The position numbers were made by a program, and so were the translations under genes. Below the pieces are notes generated by a model. It made no database searches, was not told the DNA's origin, and saw only the letters and a program-made list of their open reading frames with translations. From Alphaproteobacteria bacterium (GTDB taxonomy: Bacteria; Pseudomonadota; Alphaproteobacteria; Micropepsales; Micropepsaceae), in contig CANFDA010000004.1 of assembly GCA_947445215.1 (NCBI GenBank), positions 1 to 42,536 of the forward strand: DNA of 42,536 nucleotides, read 5' to 3'. Below are positions 28,001 through 37,334 of this stretch, piece after piece (within the stretch, counting starts at the first letter, position 1; each line of letters opens with the position of its first letter).

Positions 28001-30304
28001 TTAGAATACGCGCGTCAGCGAGGCGCGCCAGCGCAGCCCCAGTCCCGGCAGGGCGCCAAGATTGGCGTAGATGTCAGCGTCGGGCGTGAAGAAGCGCGCA
28101 TCCGTCAGATTGTCGAGATTGACCGCAGCACGACAATCATCCCAGCGGATAAAGGCCGAGGCGTTCAACGTCACATAAGACGGAAATACCACCGGGTTCG
28201 GCACGGTCTGGCGCGTCGCGCCGACATAGGTCGCCGCCAGCACCGCGCCCCAATTGCCTCCACTATAGGCCAGGGCCGGGCTGACCACCGCCTTGGGCAT
28301 CAAGGAATTGTCGTAATCGCCAGCGCCCTTCAGGCTGGAGAAGTCATAAACGATATAGGAGCCGCCAAAGCCGTCCTGCGGCGTGACGCCCAGATTGCGC
28401 GCCGGGACATAGGCGAAGCTGCGATCCGGCCCCTTGATGACGGTGCGCGCCAGGCTGGCGGCCAGGGTGGCGCTCCAATGCGTGTCCAGCAGCCAGCGCA
28501 GTTCCAGCTCCACGCCTTCAACGCGCGTGCCGGTGACGACAGCGCCGCCCACCGTGCTGAGGCGGGTGCGGCTCTGGCGGTAGACGGACAGGCCCGCTTC
28601 GATGTCAGCGGAGGCGAACTTCACGCCCGCCTCGTCCAGGGTGGAGGCCGAAAGCCAGCCGCCTCTCACCAGCAAGGTGGTGGGCACTTCGCCCGCCTGC
28701 CCGGCTTCCACCGCGTTGGAACGGGCGTGGGTGAGGTAAGGCGTCAGGCCGGTGTCGCTCTGCCAGGACAAACTACCCGACCAGGAGAAGTGCCCGCCAT
28801 CGCCGCGCCCGGATGGCGGCGCATAGGCCAGCACGCCGCTGTCGCGGCTGCGGACATTGAAATGATCGTAGCGCCCGCCCAGCAGCAGGTGCAGCTTGCC
28901 CTGGCTGAGGTCGGAATAGGCGAAGACGCCCGCATTGCCGATGGTGCTGGAGAGATCGCTTTCCCAGTCCAGCCCCACCGCACCGGCGGGGTCAGTGTTG
29001 AACGGCGAGTCGATGATGTCGTTGGCGGTGGCGCCTTGGCTGATGTCGCGGCGGTCTAGCGCGATGACGCCGCTGTTGAAGCTCTGGCGGTCGCGGGCGC
29101 TGGTATAGCGATATGACGCGCCCAGCACGGTGCGGGCGGCGATGCCGCCCCACTGGCGGTCGAAATCATAGCGCAGCCGCGCCTCGCCGATGCGGACGCG
29201 CACCGAGGCGGGATAGCCGTAGGACACGAAACGGTCATTGTCCTGCGCATCGGCGAAAAGCTGGAGCCGGATGCTGTCGTCACCCCCCTCTTCCGATGAG
29301 AAGTCGCGCCGCAGTTCGAGGAAGCCGGTGTGGGTATCGCTACGGGAAAAATCGGCATCAGCGATATGCACGCTGCGGTGGGAAAGCTGTGTGGTGCCGA
29401 CGCCAGCATCCAGTCGATGCGCCGCATCAACGCCGCCCGGGATCGCTAGCGCGCGGAAGGCAGGATCGTAGAAATAGGGATTGCCGCCAAGTTCGTTCAA
29501 CGTCAGGCGGTCATTGCCATCGGCATCGCGCAAGCTGGTGTTGCGGCCTGTGATGAACGTGCCGTTGTTGATCAGCGCCTGGGTCAGCCGGTTCCAGCCC
29601 GGCGTCTGCACTTCGCCGTCGGAATGGAAGAAGAAATAGTCGCCGGAAAAGGCCCAGTCGCCGCCCGCCAGATCGGCGCTAAGCGACAGGCTTTGGCGGC
29701 GTGGATGCAGGCCGCGATAGAAGCTGAAACTGTCTTCGGCTTCGGCGCGGACGCCGATGCGGCCATCCGCGCCGCCCAACGCGATGGCAATGCCGCCCTG
29801 CGCCGCCAGCTTGCGCTGCTCATAGGCGCCATAGGTAAGCGTGACGCTGTTCTCGGTGATGGCGGCGGGGGCGAAATCCACCAGCCCGCCCACCTTGCCG
29901 GCACCCATCACCGGCGTGGGCGGACCGCGCAGGATGGTAATCTGGCCTTGCAGCGGCGTCGCGAAGGTGCCGCGGTTCTCGGCCCGCTTGAAGCCACGGA
30001 AATAATTCTCCGCCAGGGTGCCGCGCAGATTCACAGCCCCGTCCACGCCATAGAAGCTGGCGGTGTAGGCGCCCGGGGTAATGGCGGTGAGATCGTCCAG
30101 CCCGCTCACGCCATAGCGGGCCAGCGTGGTTTCGCTCACTTGGGTGGCGGCGCGGGGCATCCGATTCAGCGGGAGCGACAGGCCGGTGGCGGCTTCGCTG
30201 GGCCCGGCATCGAGCAGGCGCACAGGATCGGCCGTGACCGTAACGGTTTCCTGGCCCAAGGCCGGGACCGTGGTGAGAAGAAGGAGGGAAAGGAGCCACC
30301 GCAT
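28001..30304 (-). CDS. TonB-dependent outer-membrane receptor
   Basis: Signal peptide MRWLLSLLLLTTVPALGQ, TonB-box-like ETVTVTADP, plug (GVDGAVNLRGTLAENYFRGFKRAENRGTFATPLQGQITILRGPPTPVMGAGKVGGLVDFAP), C-terminal strand ending in GLRWRASLTRVF. Confidence 0.9.
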   Translation of the reverse strand: MRWLLSLLLLTTVPALGQETVTVTADPVRLLDAGPSEAATGLSLPLNRMPRAATQVSETTLARYGVSGLDDLTAITPGAYTASFYGVDGAVNLRGTLAENYFRGFKRAENRGTFATPLQGQITILRGPPTPVMGAGKVGGLVDFAPAAITENSVTLTYGAYEQRKLAAQGGIAIALGGADGRIGVRAEAEDSFSFYRGLHPRRQSLSLSADLAGGDWAFSGDYFFFHSDGEVQTPGWNRLTQALINNGTFITGRNTSLRDADGNDRLTLNELGGNPYFYDPAFRALAIPGGVDAAHRLDAGVGTTQLSHRSVHIADADFSRSDTHTGFLELRRDFSSEEGGDDSIRLQLFADAQDNDRFVSYGYPASVRVRIGEARLRYDFDRQWGGIAARTVLGASYRYTSARDRQSFNSGVIALDRRDISQGATANDIIDSPFNTDPAGAVGLDWESDLSSTIGNAGVFAYSDLSQGKLHLLLGGRYDHFNVRSRDSGVLAYAPPSGRGDGGHFSWSGSLSWQSDTGLTPYLTHARSNAVEAGQAGEVPTTLLVRGGWLSASTLDEAGVKFASADIEAGLSVYRQSRTRLSTVGGAVVTGTRVEGVELELRWLLDTHWSATLAASLARTVIKGPDRSFAYVPARNLGVTPQDGFGGSYIVYDFSSLKGAGDYDNSLMPKAVVSPALAYSGGNWGAVLAATYVGATRQTVPNPVVFPSYVTLNASAFIRWDDCRAAVNLDNLTDARFFTPDADIYANLGALPGLGLRWRASLTRVF

Positions 30305-30388
30305 CGTACCCGTGATGTAACATTTCACAGCCGAAAGGCAAGCGCAGTTCCCTGCATACCGCCTATGCCTCTCAAGTAATTTATAAAT

Positions 30389-31018
30389 CTAAACTTTCCA
30401 GGCCGCGCGGATATCGGCGGTAGTGGTCAGGTTGGCCCCGCTCAGCGCCATCGCCTTCAAGGCGACCTGGTGCTGGTCATACTCATAGGCGGCGCAGGCG
30501 TCCGCCGCGATGAAGATGTGGAATTTGCGTTCGAACGCCGCCCAGACCGAGGACTGGACGCAGCACTCTGTCGTCAGGCCCGTGATCACGAGCGTGTCGA
30601 TGTTCTTCGCCTTCAACGCCGCATCCAGTCCGGTGCCATGGAAGATGCTGTAGCGCTGCTTGCTCACCACCAGTTCGCCATGGCGCGGCTGCGGCCCGAC
30701 AAATTCCGCGCCGCGCGTCCCTTCCAGGCAGAGACGCGGCTTGTCCTGCTCGCCTCGCCGCGCCTTGGCCTCTTCCAGCACCGCGCCTTCCTTGCCGGGC
30801 AGCGCGATGGAGCAGGTGAAGACCAGCATCACGCCCGCAACGCGCGCCGCTTCGGCCAGCGTCTCGGCTTGCTTCACAGCGCGAAGGGCAGACGAAATAT
30901 CGGCGCCCTCTTTCGCCATCTGCCCATCCGGCAACGCGAAATCCACCTGGAAGTCGATCAGGACCAGCGCCGTGCGCGAAGGCGCGATCCATTGCGGCTG
31001 AAGCGTGGGGCTTGTCAT
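30389..31018 (-). CDS. Isochorismatase-family cysteine hydrolase (RutB/N-carbamoylsarcosine amidase-like)
   Basis: ALVLIDFQVDFALPDG (Asp), VVSKQRYSIFHGTGLD (Lys), VITGLTTECCVQSSVWAAFERKF (Cys). Confidence 0.88.
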   Translation of the reverse strand: MTSPTLQPQWIAPSRTALVLIDFQVDFALPDGQMAKEGADISSALRAVKQAETLAEAARVAGVMLVFTCSIALPGKEGAVLEEAKARRGEQDKPRLCLEGTRGAEFVGPQPRHGELVVSKQRYSIFHGTGLDAALKAKNIDTLVITGLTTECCVQSSVWAAFERKFHIFIAADACAAYEYDQHQVALKAMALSGANLTTTADIRAAWKV

Positions 31019-32046
31019 GGCCACACCGCGCGCAGGCGCGGCAGGATTTCGCGTCCCGCCATAGCCAGCCCCGAAGGATAATCGTCGAAGACGAACATCA
31101 GGCCGTCCAGTTCGCAGTGGCGCACGAACTGTTCGATCTTTTCCGCCACCGTGGCAGGCGCGCCGATGGCGGCCTGGGTCATGAAGGCGCCCTGCGCCCG
31201 CGCCGTCATGGCGTTTGCTGTTGCGCCATAGCTTTCCAGCATCCCCGCCACAGCGCCTTCATCCAGCCCGTCGCGATAAGACGCAGCTTTGGTCTCGGCA
31301 GCAGCATCGGTGTCGGCCCACACCACCGTCACCATCGCATAGGTGCGGATGATCTTGCCCATCGAGGATGCCAATTCCTTGGCCCGCAGCGAGGCGGCGC
31401 GGGTCTCGTCTTCGGTGTGCCCGCCGATGAAGCAGCCATCGGCCTCGCGCACCGAGAAATCGAAGCCGCGCGGCGACATACCGGCGCAGATCAGGCGCGG
31501 CTGCGACACCGGCTTGGGCTCGCAGACGCAATCTGTGAGATCGAAATGCTTGCCATGGAAATCGACCCGCGGCTCCGACCACAAAAGCTTGATGATTTGT
31601 GTCCATTCCTGCGCCAGGTCGTAGCGCGTGTCATGGGTCAGCGTTTCGTCCCACGCCCCCATCTGGGCGAACTCACCCTGGAAAGCCCCTGCCACGATGT
31701 TGAGCCCGGCGCGGCCGCCGGAAATCTGGTCCAGCGTGGCGATCATCTTCGCCGCCACCACGGGATTGAAGAGAATGGCGTGCATCGTCGCCCACAATTT
31801 GATGCGGCTGGTCAGCGGCGCAATGCCCGCCAGCAGGGTGACGGCTTCCAGGCTGGCGCCCCAATGGTCGGTCTGGCCGCCAAAGCCGCGCCACTTGCCC
31901 ATCGCCATGGCGAAATCGAAGCCTGCCTGTTCGGCGGCGATGGCGGCATCGCGGTTCTGGGCCCAGCCGCCATCCAGCGGCGGCGTCGTGTTGCTCACAA
32001 TCCAACCACCATTGGCGATGGGCAGGAACAAGCCATACTCCTTCAT
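31015..32046 (-). CDS. LLM-class flavin-dependent oxidoreductase, RutA-like
   Basis: MKEYGLFLPIANGGWIVSNTTP...GFDFAMAMGKWRGFGGQTDHWGASLEAVTLLAGIAPLTSRIKLWATMHA..QISGGRAGLNIVAGAFQGEFAQMGAWDE...LICAGMSPRGFDFS. Confidence 0.88.
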   Translation of the reverse strand: MKEYGLFLPIANGGWIVSNTTPPLDGGWAQNRDAAIAAEQAGFDFAMAMGKWRGFGGQTDHWGASLEAVTLLAGIAPLTSRIKLWATMHAILFNPVVAAKMIATLDQISGGRAGLNIVAGAFQGEFAQMGAWDETLTHDTRYDLAQEWTQIIKLLWSEPRVDFHGKHFDLTDCVCEPKPVSQPRLICAGMSPRGFDFSVREADGCFIGGHTEDETRAASLRAKELASSMGKIIRTYAMVTVVWADTDAAAETKAASYRDGLDEGAVAGMLESYGATANAMTARAQGAFMTQAAIGAPATVAEKIEQFVRHCELDGLMFVFDDYPSGLAMAGREILPRLRAVWP

Positions 32047-33227
32047 CGCGCCACCGGTCGCCGCAGGAACACCGCCAGCAGCGTCATCGCCGCCATCAGG
32101 CCCGCCACCAGCAGCAGGAAGGGTGCGAAGCTGCCGGTCTGGTCGCGCGTGACGCCCGCCGCCCACGGAGCCGCCGCGCCCACGGTGGAGATCAGGTTGA
32201 TGAGCGAGAACAGCTCCAGGTTTGGGGCGCGCCCGAAATAATCCAGCAGCAGGATGGTGGAGGCGAAAAACGTCAGGCCCGAACCGATGCCGATGCCGAT
32301 GGCATAGATCGTCAGGAAGGCCGGGCTGGCGCCCAGCGCCAGCGCCGTCATGCCCACCATCAGTAGGCCCAGCGACGCCACTAGCAACAGGCGCGCATCC
32401 AGCACCGCCGTCAGCAAGCCGCCCGCCAGCCGCGACATAGCGTTGAGCAGCGCCCACAGGCTGATCATGCCGCCCGCCACCATCGTGCCGATGCCCGCTT
32501 CCGCCAGATGCGGCACCGACACCGAATTCACGGTGATGTCGCAGATCAGGAAGGCGCTGTAGGCGGCAGCCAGGAAGGCGAATTGCGGTGTGCGCAGCGC
32601 CGCCTTGACGCTCCAGGCGCCGGTGGTGATGGCGGGATCGCTTTCGCCCCTGGCCGAGCCATCGGTGGTGACGTCGCAGAAAAACGCCGCCAGCACGCCC
32701 AGCGCTGCGACGACGAAAGCGCACACCGTCCAGAAGCCACGCCAGTCCTGCGCCGCGCCCGCGACCAGCTCATACAATTGCGGCCCAGCCACGCCGCCCA
32801 AACCGCCCAGGGTGAAATAGAGCCCGAAGGCGAAGGCCGGGCGCGGGAATAGCCGCGTCAACAGATAGGTGCCGGGCACCGTCGCCAGCAAGGTGAAGCC
32901 GAACCCGGCCAGCGATGCGCCGGTGAAATACAGCGCCAGTCCATCGGTGTGCGCCAGCAGCAGAAAGGCCAGCGCCATGATGCCCGCGCCAATCAGAAAG
33001 TTCGCGCGCACGCCCAGGCGGCGGATCATCGTGGCGGGCACGGTGGAGGTGATGCCGCACAACACCGCCAGCAGCGAGAAACCCAGCCCGGCCTCGCCCC
33101 AGCTCCAGCCCATTTCCGCCACCATGGCAGGCAAGGCCAAGCCCAGCGACGAGAAGGTGGCGGCGGTGATGATGAAGAAGAGGGCGCTGACCAGCAGCAG
33201 CGTCACCCAGGCGCGAAGCGGTGCCAT
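32043..33227 (-). CDS. MFS transporter
   Basis: 12-TM pattern; ATGA overlap with the LLM gene; 1-bp gap to the regulator gene. Confidence 0.88.
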   Translation of the reverse strand: MAPLRAWVTLLLVSALFFIITAATFSSLGLALPAMVAEMGWSWGEAGLGFSLLAVLCGITSTVPATMIRRLGVRANFLIGAGIMALAFLLLAHTDGLALYFTGASLAGFGFTLLATVPGTYLLTRLFPRPAFAFGLYFTLGGLGGVAGPQLYELVAGAAQDWRGFWTVCAFVVAALGVLAAFFCDVTTDGSARGESDPAITTGAWSVKAALRTPQFAFLAAAYSAFLICDITVNSVSVPHLAEAGIGTMVAGGMISLWALLNAMSRLAGGLLTAVLDARLLLVASLGLLMVGMTALALGASPAFLTIYAIGIGIGSGLTFFASTILLLDYFGRAPNLELFSLINLISTVGAAAPWAAGVTRDQTGSFAPFLLLVAGLMAAMTLLAVFLRRPVAR

Positions 33228-33228
33228 C

Positions 33229-33918
33229 TCAGGAGCGCTTCACATCGTCGGGTAAATCGCCGAGCGCCTTTTCCATCGCAGCCTGCGCGGCGGTTGCGTC
33301 ACCCGCGGCGATGGCCTTGGCCAGGTCGCGATGCTCCGCCAGCGCCTGCAGGCTTTCGGTGCGCGACGGCACCTGCATGGCGGTGAGCCATTGGCGCGCG
33401 GTCTGGTGATGCAGCGTCACAACCATCTTGGCCAGGGTGCGGTTGCCGCTGGCCGTGGCCACCGCGACATGAAAGGCTTCGTCCATAGCCGCCAGCGCCC
33501 GGGAGTCGTTTGCTTCCACCGCCGCTTCGCCATCCGCCAGTGTGGCGCGGATGGCGGCGAGGTCGGCGTCTGTGGCATGACGGGCGGCCAGCACAGCGCA
33601 TTGAATTTCCACCAGGCGGCGCGCTTCGAAGGCGTCGCGCGCTTCGACCGGATCGAGCAGCGCCACGGTGGTGCCGACGCGGGCCTTGCGCACCACCAGG
33701 CCTTCCAGCGCCAGGCGGGCCAGCGCGTCGCGAACGCCCGCTAGGCCGCCATTATAGCGGCGGGCCAGCACATTCTCGTCCAGATGTTCGCCGGGCCCCA
33801 GCACGCCGATGATGATGTCGACCAAGATGCGGTTATAGAGCTGCGCCTTGAGCAGCGAGGGGGCCCATTCGTCGAGACCTGCGGAGGATTGGGACGGGCT
33901 GGCGCCGAGACGGTTCAT
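33229..33918 (-). CDS. GntR-family transcriptional regulator (FadR/FCD subfamily)
   Basis: IIIGVLGPGEHLDENVLARRYNGGLAGVRDALARLALEGLVVRKARVGTTVALLD then an FCD helical domain. Confidence 0.88.
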   Translation of the reverse strand: MNRLGASPSQSSAGLDEWAPSLLKAQLYNRILVDIIIGVLGPGEHLDENVLARRYNGGLAGVRDALARLALEGLVVRKARVGTTVALLDPVEARDAFEARRLVEIQCAVLAARHATDADLAAIRATLADGEAAVEANDSRALAAMDEAFHVAVATASGNRTLAKMVVTLHHQTARQWLTAMQVPSRTESLQALAEHRDLAKAIAAGDATAAQAAMEKALGDLPDDVKRS

Positions 33919-34025
33919 GCCGCCCAAAATGAGCCTTTGCCCAAAGGATTGGCAAGGGCCCGATCCGGCGATCAGCCAAGCCCTTGCAGATATTGAAATA
34001 GCGACGCGGGCGCGGCAGACCGCGC

Positions 34026-35495
34026 CTAGTCGTGCCAGTCGCCGTTCTGTTCCTTGTCGCCGAAGTTCGTGTCCGGACCCCAGCTGCCTGCATCATAGGG
34101 CTGCGGCGTGATCCCGGCCTTGGCCCAGCCGCCATTGATGCTGTCGATCCAGCCCCACTGCGCCTCGACCTCGTCGCGGCGCACGAACAGGGTTGTGTCG
34201 CCTTCCACAAAATCCAGCAGCAGCCGCTCATAGGCGATGCGGCGGCGATGGGCGCCAAAGGCGTTGGCCAGCGAGAGATCGAGCGCCACTTCCTCCAGCC
34301 GCATGCCTTCGCGGTCCAGACCCGGCACCTTAGCCATCATCGACAGGCGGACATCCTCTTCCGGCTGCAAGCGCAGGCGCAGGCGGTTGGCATGCAGCTT
34401 GCCGCCCCGCACGGCGAACATAGAATGGGGCACTGGCTTGAACTGGATCGCCACCTCGGTCTTGCGTGCGGGCAGCCGCTTGCCGGTGCGCAGGTAAAAC
34501 GGCACGCCCTGCCAGCGCCAATTGTCGATATGCGCCTTGATGGCCACGAAGGTATCGGTGCCCGACGGCTTGCCCAGGTCCTCGGCATAGGCGCAGACAC
34601 GAGCATTGCCGATGGCGCCTGGACCATACTGGCCCACCACAGTGTGGGTCTTCACCGTTTCCGGCGTCAGCTTGCGCAAGGCGCGCAGCACTTTCACCTT
34701 TTCGTCACGCACCGCATTGGAATCGAACTGGCCGGGCGGCTCCATCGCCACCAGCGCCAGCAATTGCAGCATATGGTTCTGCACCATGTCGCGCAGGGTA
34801 CCGGTGCCGTCGAAATAGGCGCTGCGGCCTTCCAGCCCCACCGTCTCGGCCACGGTGATGTCGACATGGTCGATATACTGCGCATTCCACAATTTCTCGA
34901 ACAGGATATTACCGAAGCGCAGCACCAGCAGGTTCTGCACCGTCTCCTTGCCGAGATAATGGTCAATGCGGAAGGTGCGCTCTTCCGGGAAAAGATTGGC
35001 GATGGTGTCGTTGATGACGCGGCTGGAGGCGAGGTCCTCGCCTAGCGGCTTTTCCAGCGCGACGCGGACATTGCCGCCCGCCATGCCCGCATGTTTCAGC
35101 GCCGTGACGGCATTGACGAACAGGCTGGGGGCGATGGAGAGGAACACGCCGATGGGCGCGGCGGCGGCATCGCCAAGCAGAGCGCGCACCGGTTCAAAAC
35201 AGGCCGGATTGTCCAAGTCCATGTTGCGGTAGTGCAGCCGCTCCAGGAACAAGGAGAGCTTGCTCTCGTTCTGGCAGTCACGCGGCAGGTATTTAGTCAC
35301 CGCGGCCTTCGCGAAATCGCGGAATTCCGCATCGCTCATGCTGCGGCGGGCGGCGCCCACCAGGCGGAAATCCGCCGGCAGCAGCCCTTCGGCATGCAGG
35401 CCGTACAGCGAGGGGATCAGCATGCGCTGGGAAAGGTCGCCGGTGGCGCCCAGCAGGATCAGGGTGGAGGCAGGCAGCTTGGTCGAATCCGTCAT
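34026..35495 (-). CDS. zwf: Glucose-6-phosphate 1-dehydrogenase
   Basis: LILLGATGDLSQRMLIPSLYGL, RIDHYLGKETVQNLLVLRFGN, ALEKPLGEDL, MVQNHMLQLLALVAMEPP. Confidence 0.96.
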   Translation of the reverse strand: MTDSTKLPASTLILLGATGDLSQRMLIPSLYGLHAEGLLPADFRLVGAARRSMSDAEFRDFAKAAVTKYLPRDCQNESKLSLFLERLHYRNMDLDNPACFEPVRALLGDAAAAPIGVFLSIAPSLFVNAVTALKHAGMAGGNVRVALEKPLGEDLASSRVINDTIANLFPEERTFRIDHYLGKETVQNLLVLRFGNILFEKLWNAQYIDHVDITVAETVGLEGRSAYFDGTGTLRDMVQNHMLQLLALVAMEPPGQFDSNAVRDEKVKVLRALRKLTPETVKTHTVVGQYGPGAIGNARVCAYAEDLGKPSGTDTFVAIKAHIDNWRWQGVPFYLRTGKRLPARKTEVAIQFKPVPHSMFAVRGGKLHANRLRLRLQPEEDVRLSMMAKVPGLDREGMRLEEVALDLSLANAFGAHRRRIAYERLLLDFVEGDTTLFVRRDEVEAQWGWIDSINGGWAKAGITPQPYDAGSWGPDTNFGDKEQNGDWHD

Positions 35496-35587
35496 GGCCC
35501 CATCCAAGCCGGGAAGAAGGCCAAGGGCAACCGCCCAGCGCCAATTTGCGCAATCCGGTCTAGGATAGGGAAAAGGGGGCTTTCCAT

Positions 35588-36083
35588 GCCGCACCCTCCG
35601 CCGCTTCGGCTTCCGCGACAGCCTGATCGTGGGCAGCTTCATCGCCTGCGGCCTTTACGGCCTTTGCGCCTTCTTCCAGCCCGGCTGGTCGTTCGTGGCC
35701 ATGTTCGCCGTGCTGGTGGCGAGCGGCTTCTTCATGTCGTTCCAGTTCACCGCCTACAACACCATCGCCTATGACCAGATCGCGCCGGAGAAACTGAGTT
35801 CGGCTACAGCCTTCTACACCACCTTCCAGCAGCTGATGCTGTCGGTGGGCATCTGCGTCGCCGCCATGGGTCTGGAAGGGCGATGGTGGCGTGAGGCCGT
35901 GCGACGCCGCGGCTGGAGGATTTCTCCGTCGCCTGGCTGCTGTTCTGCAGTATCTCAGCTCTGGCGGTATTCTGGAATGTCCGCTTCGCGCACGGCGACG
36001 GCGTCGAGTTCAGCGGCCACACGCCGCGCACCTGGTCGTTGCGCCAGGCCTTGCGCGACATGCGCGGCCTGAACAATTCCTAG
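35588..36083 (+). pseudogene. C-terminal remnant of an MFS (DHA2-like) transporter
   Basis: RFGFRDSLIVGSFIACGLYGLCAFFQPGWSFVAMFAVLVASGFFMSFQFTAYNTIAYDQIAPEKLSSATAFYTTFQQLMLSVGICVAAMGLEG, then (another frame) TPRLEDFSVAWLLFCSISALAVFWNVRFAHGDGVEFSGHTPRTWSLRQALRDMRGLNNS*; N-terminal TMs absent. Confidence 0.8.
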
Positions 36084-36889
36084 CGCAGCTTGAAGCCGAC
36101 ACGGGCCAGAAATTCGCGCAGCGTGTGGCGACCGGTGAGCGCCTTCTCGTCGCGCACACGCTTGGTGGCTTGCCCCGTCCAGTCCTGTTCCGTCATCTTC
36201 TGCGCCCGCTGGAAGCTGCGCAGCCGTTCATTGTAGGTGGCGATGGCGGCCTGTTGTTCTTCGCGCCACTGGTACTGCTCGCGGAACAGGATGGCTTGCT
36301 GCGGCAGACGTGGCTTGACCGAAACGGCCCTTGCCGGATCGGGCACGCCCACCGTCATGCCGAACAGGGCGAAAGTCTCAGGCGGCAGAGCCAGTTCGGC
36401 GGAGACCGCCGCCGCGTCATTGCGCAGGCCGCCGATATAGCAGCAGCCTAAACCCAGCGATTCAAGGGCGATAGCCGCATTCTGCGCCGCCAGCGCCACA
36501 TCGACCGAAGCGAGCAGGAAGGCCTCGAAATAATCCAGCCCCGCGCCCGGTTCCTTCTGCTGCGCGCTCAATGCCCGCAGCCGCGCCAGGTCGGCTAGCC
36601 ATACCAGCAGCAGCGGCGCCCGCGTGACATGCGCCTGGCCTCCGGCAAGCGCGGCGAGACGGGCCTTGCGGCCCGTATCTTCCACCGCGATCACGCTCCA
36701 CACTTGCAGGTTTGACGAGGTAGATGCCGACTGCGCCGCCGCGATGGCGGCTTCCAGCGCGCCATCGGGCAGAGCATCGGGCAGGTAATGGCGCACCGAG
36801 CGGTGCGCCAGCAGCAGGTCAAGCGTTTCGTTCCACACGCCGGGCGCTGGCATCGCAGCGCCATAACGGGTGGTGAACGCCTCGCGCAT
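36080..36889 (-). CDS. NADPH-dependent nitroreductase-family oxidoreductase (NfsA/FRP-like)
   Basis: LLLAHRSVRHYLPDALPDGALEAAIAAAQSASTSSNLQVWSVIAVED; ALESLGLGCCYIGGLRND; FALFGMTVGVPD. Confidence 0.88.
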   Translation of the reverse strand: MREAFTTRYGAAMPAPGVWNETLDLLLAHRSVRHYLPDALPDGALEAAIAAAQSASTSSNLQVWSVIAVEDTGRKARLAALAGGQAHVTRAPLLLVWLADLARLRALSAQQKEPGAGLDYFEAFLLASVDVALAAQNAAIALESLGLGCCYIGGLRNDAAAVSAELALPPETFALFGMTVGVPDPARAVSVKPRLPQQAILFREQYQWREEQQAAIATYNERLRSFQRAQKMTEQDWTGQATKRVRDEKALTGRHTLREFLARVGFKLR

Positions 36890-37317
36890 CAGGCGGCGGT
36901 CAGGCCGGCAGCGGCGATGCCCGCCAGGGTGCAGATCTCGTCATTGTCCGAGGTGTCACCGGTGACGCCCACCGCGCCGATGGCGATGCCATCAGCGCCC
37001 TTGACGATATTGCCGCCCGCCGCCGGGATCAGGCCATGGGGCACCAGCCCGGACGCGGCGGCGAAGAAAGGCGGACGTTCCGCCGCCATCTCGCCGATCT
37101 TGCGCGAGGACACGCCCAGCGCCAGCGCACCAGCCGCCTTACCTGTCGCGATGGCGAGGCGCATCGAGGACGCGCCGTCCTGGCGCTGGAAGGCCAGCAC
37201 ATGGCCGCCCGCATCCACCACCACCACGCTGAGCGGCTTGAGATTCAGTTCCTTGCCCTTGGCGAAGGCGGCGGCCATGACCTTGTTGGCCTGGTCGAGG
37301 GTAATGCGGTTGCTCAT
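36889..37317 (-). CDS. GlcG/HbpS (DUF336) family protein
   Basis: ITLDQANKVMAAAFAKGKELNLKPLSVVVVDAGGHVLAFQRQDGASSMRLAIATGKAAGALALG...GIAIGAVGVTGDTSDNDEICTLAGI. Confidence 0.88.
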   Translation of the reverse strand: MSNRITLDQANKVMAAAFAKGKELNLKPLSVVVVDAGGHVLAFQRQDGASSMRLAIATGKAAGALALGVSSRKIGEMAAERPPFFAAASGLVPHGLIPAAGGNIVKGADGIAIGAVGVTGDTSDNDEICTLAGIAAAGLTAA

Positions 37318-37334
37318 CTTCTTCTCCTGTGAAA

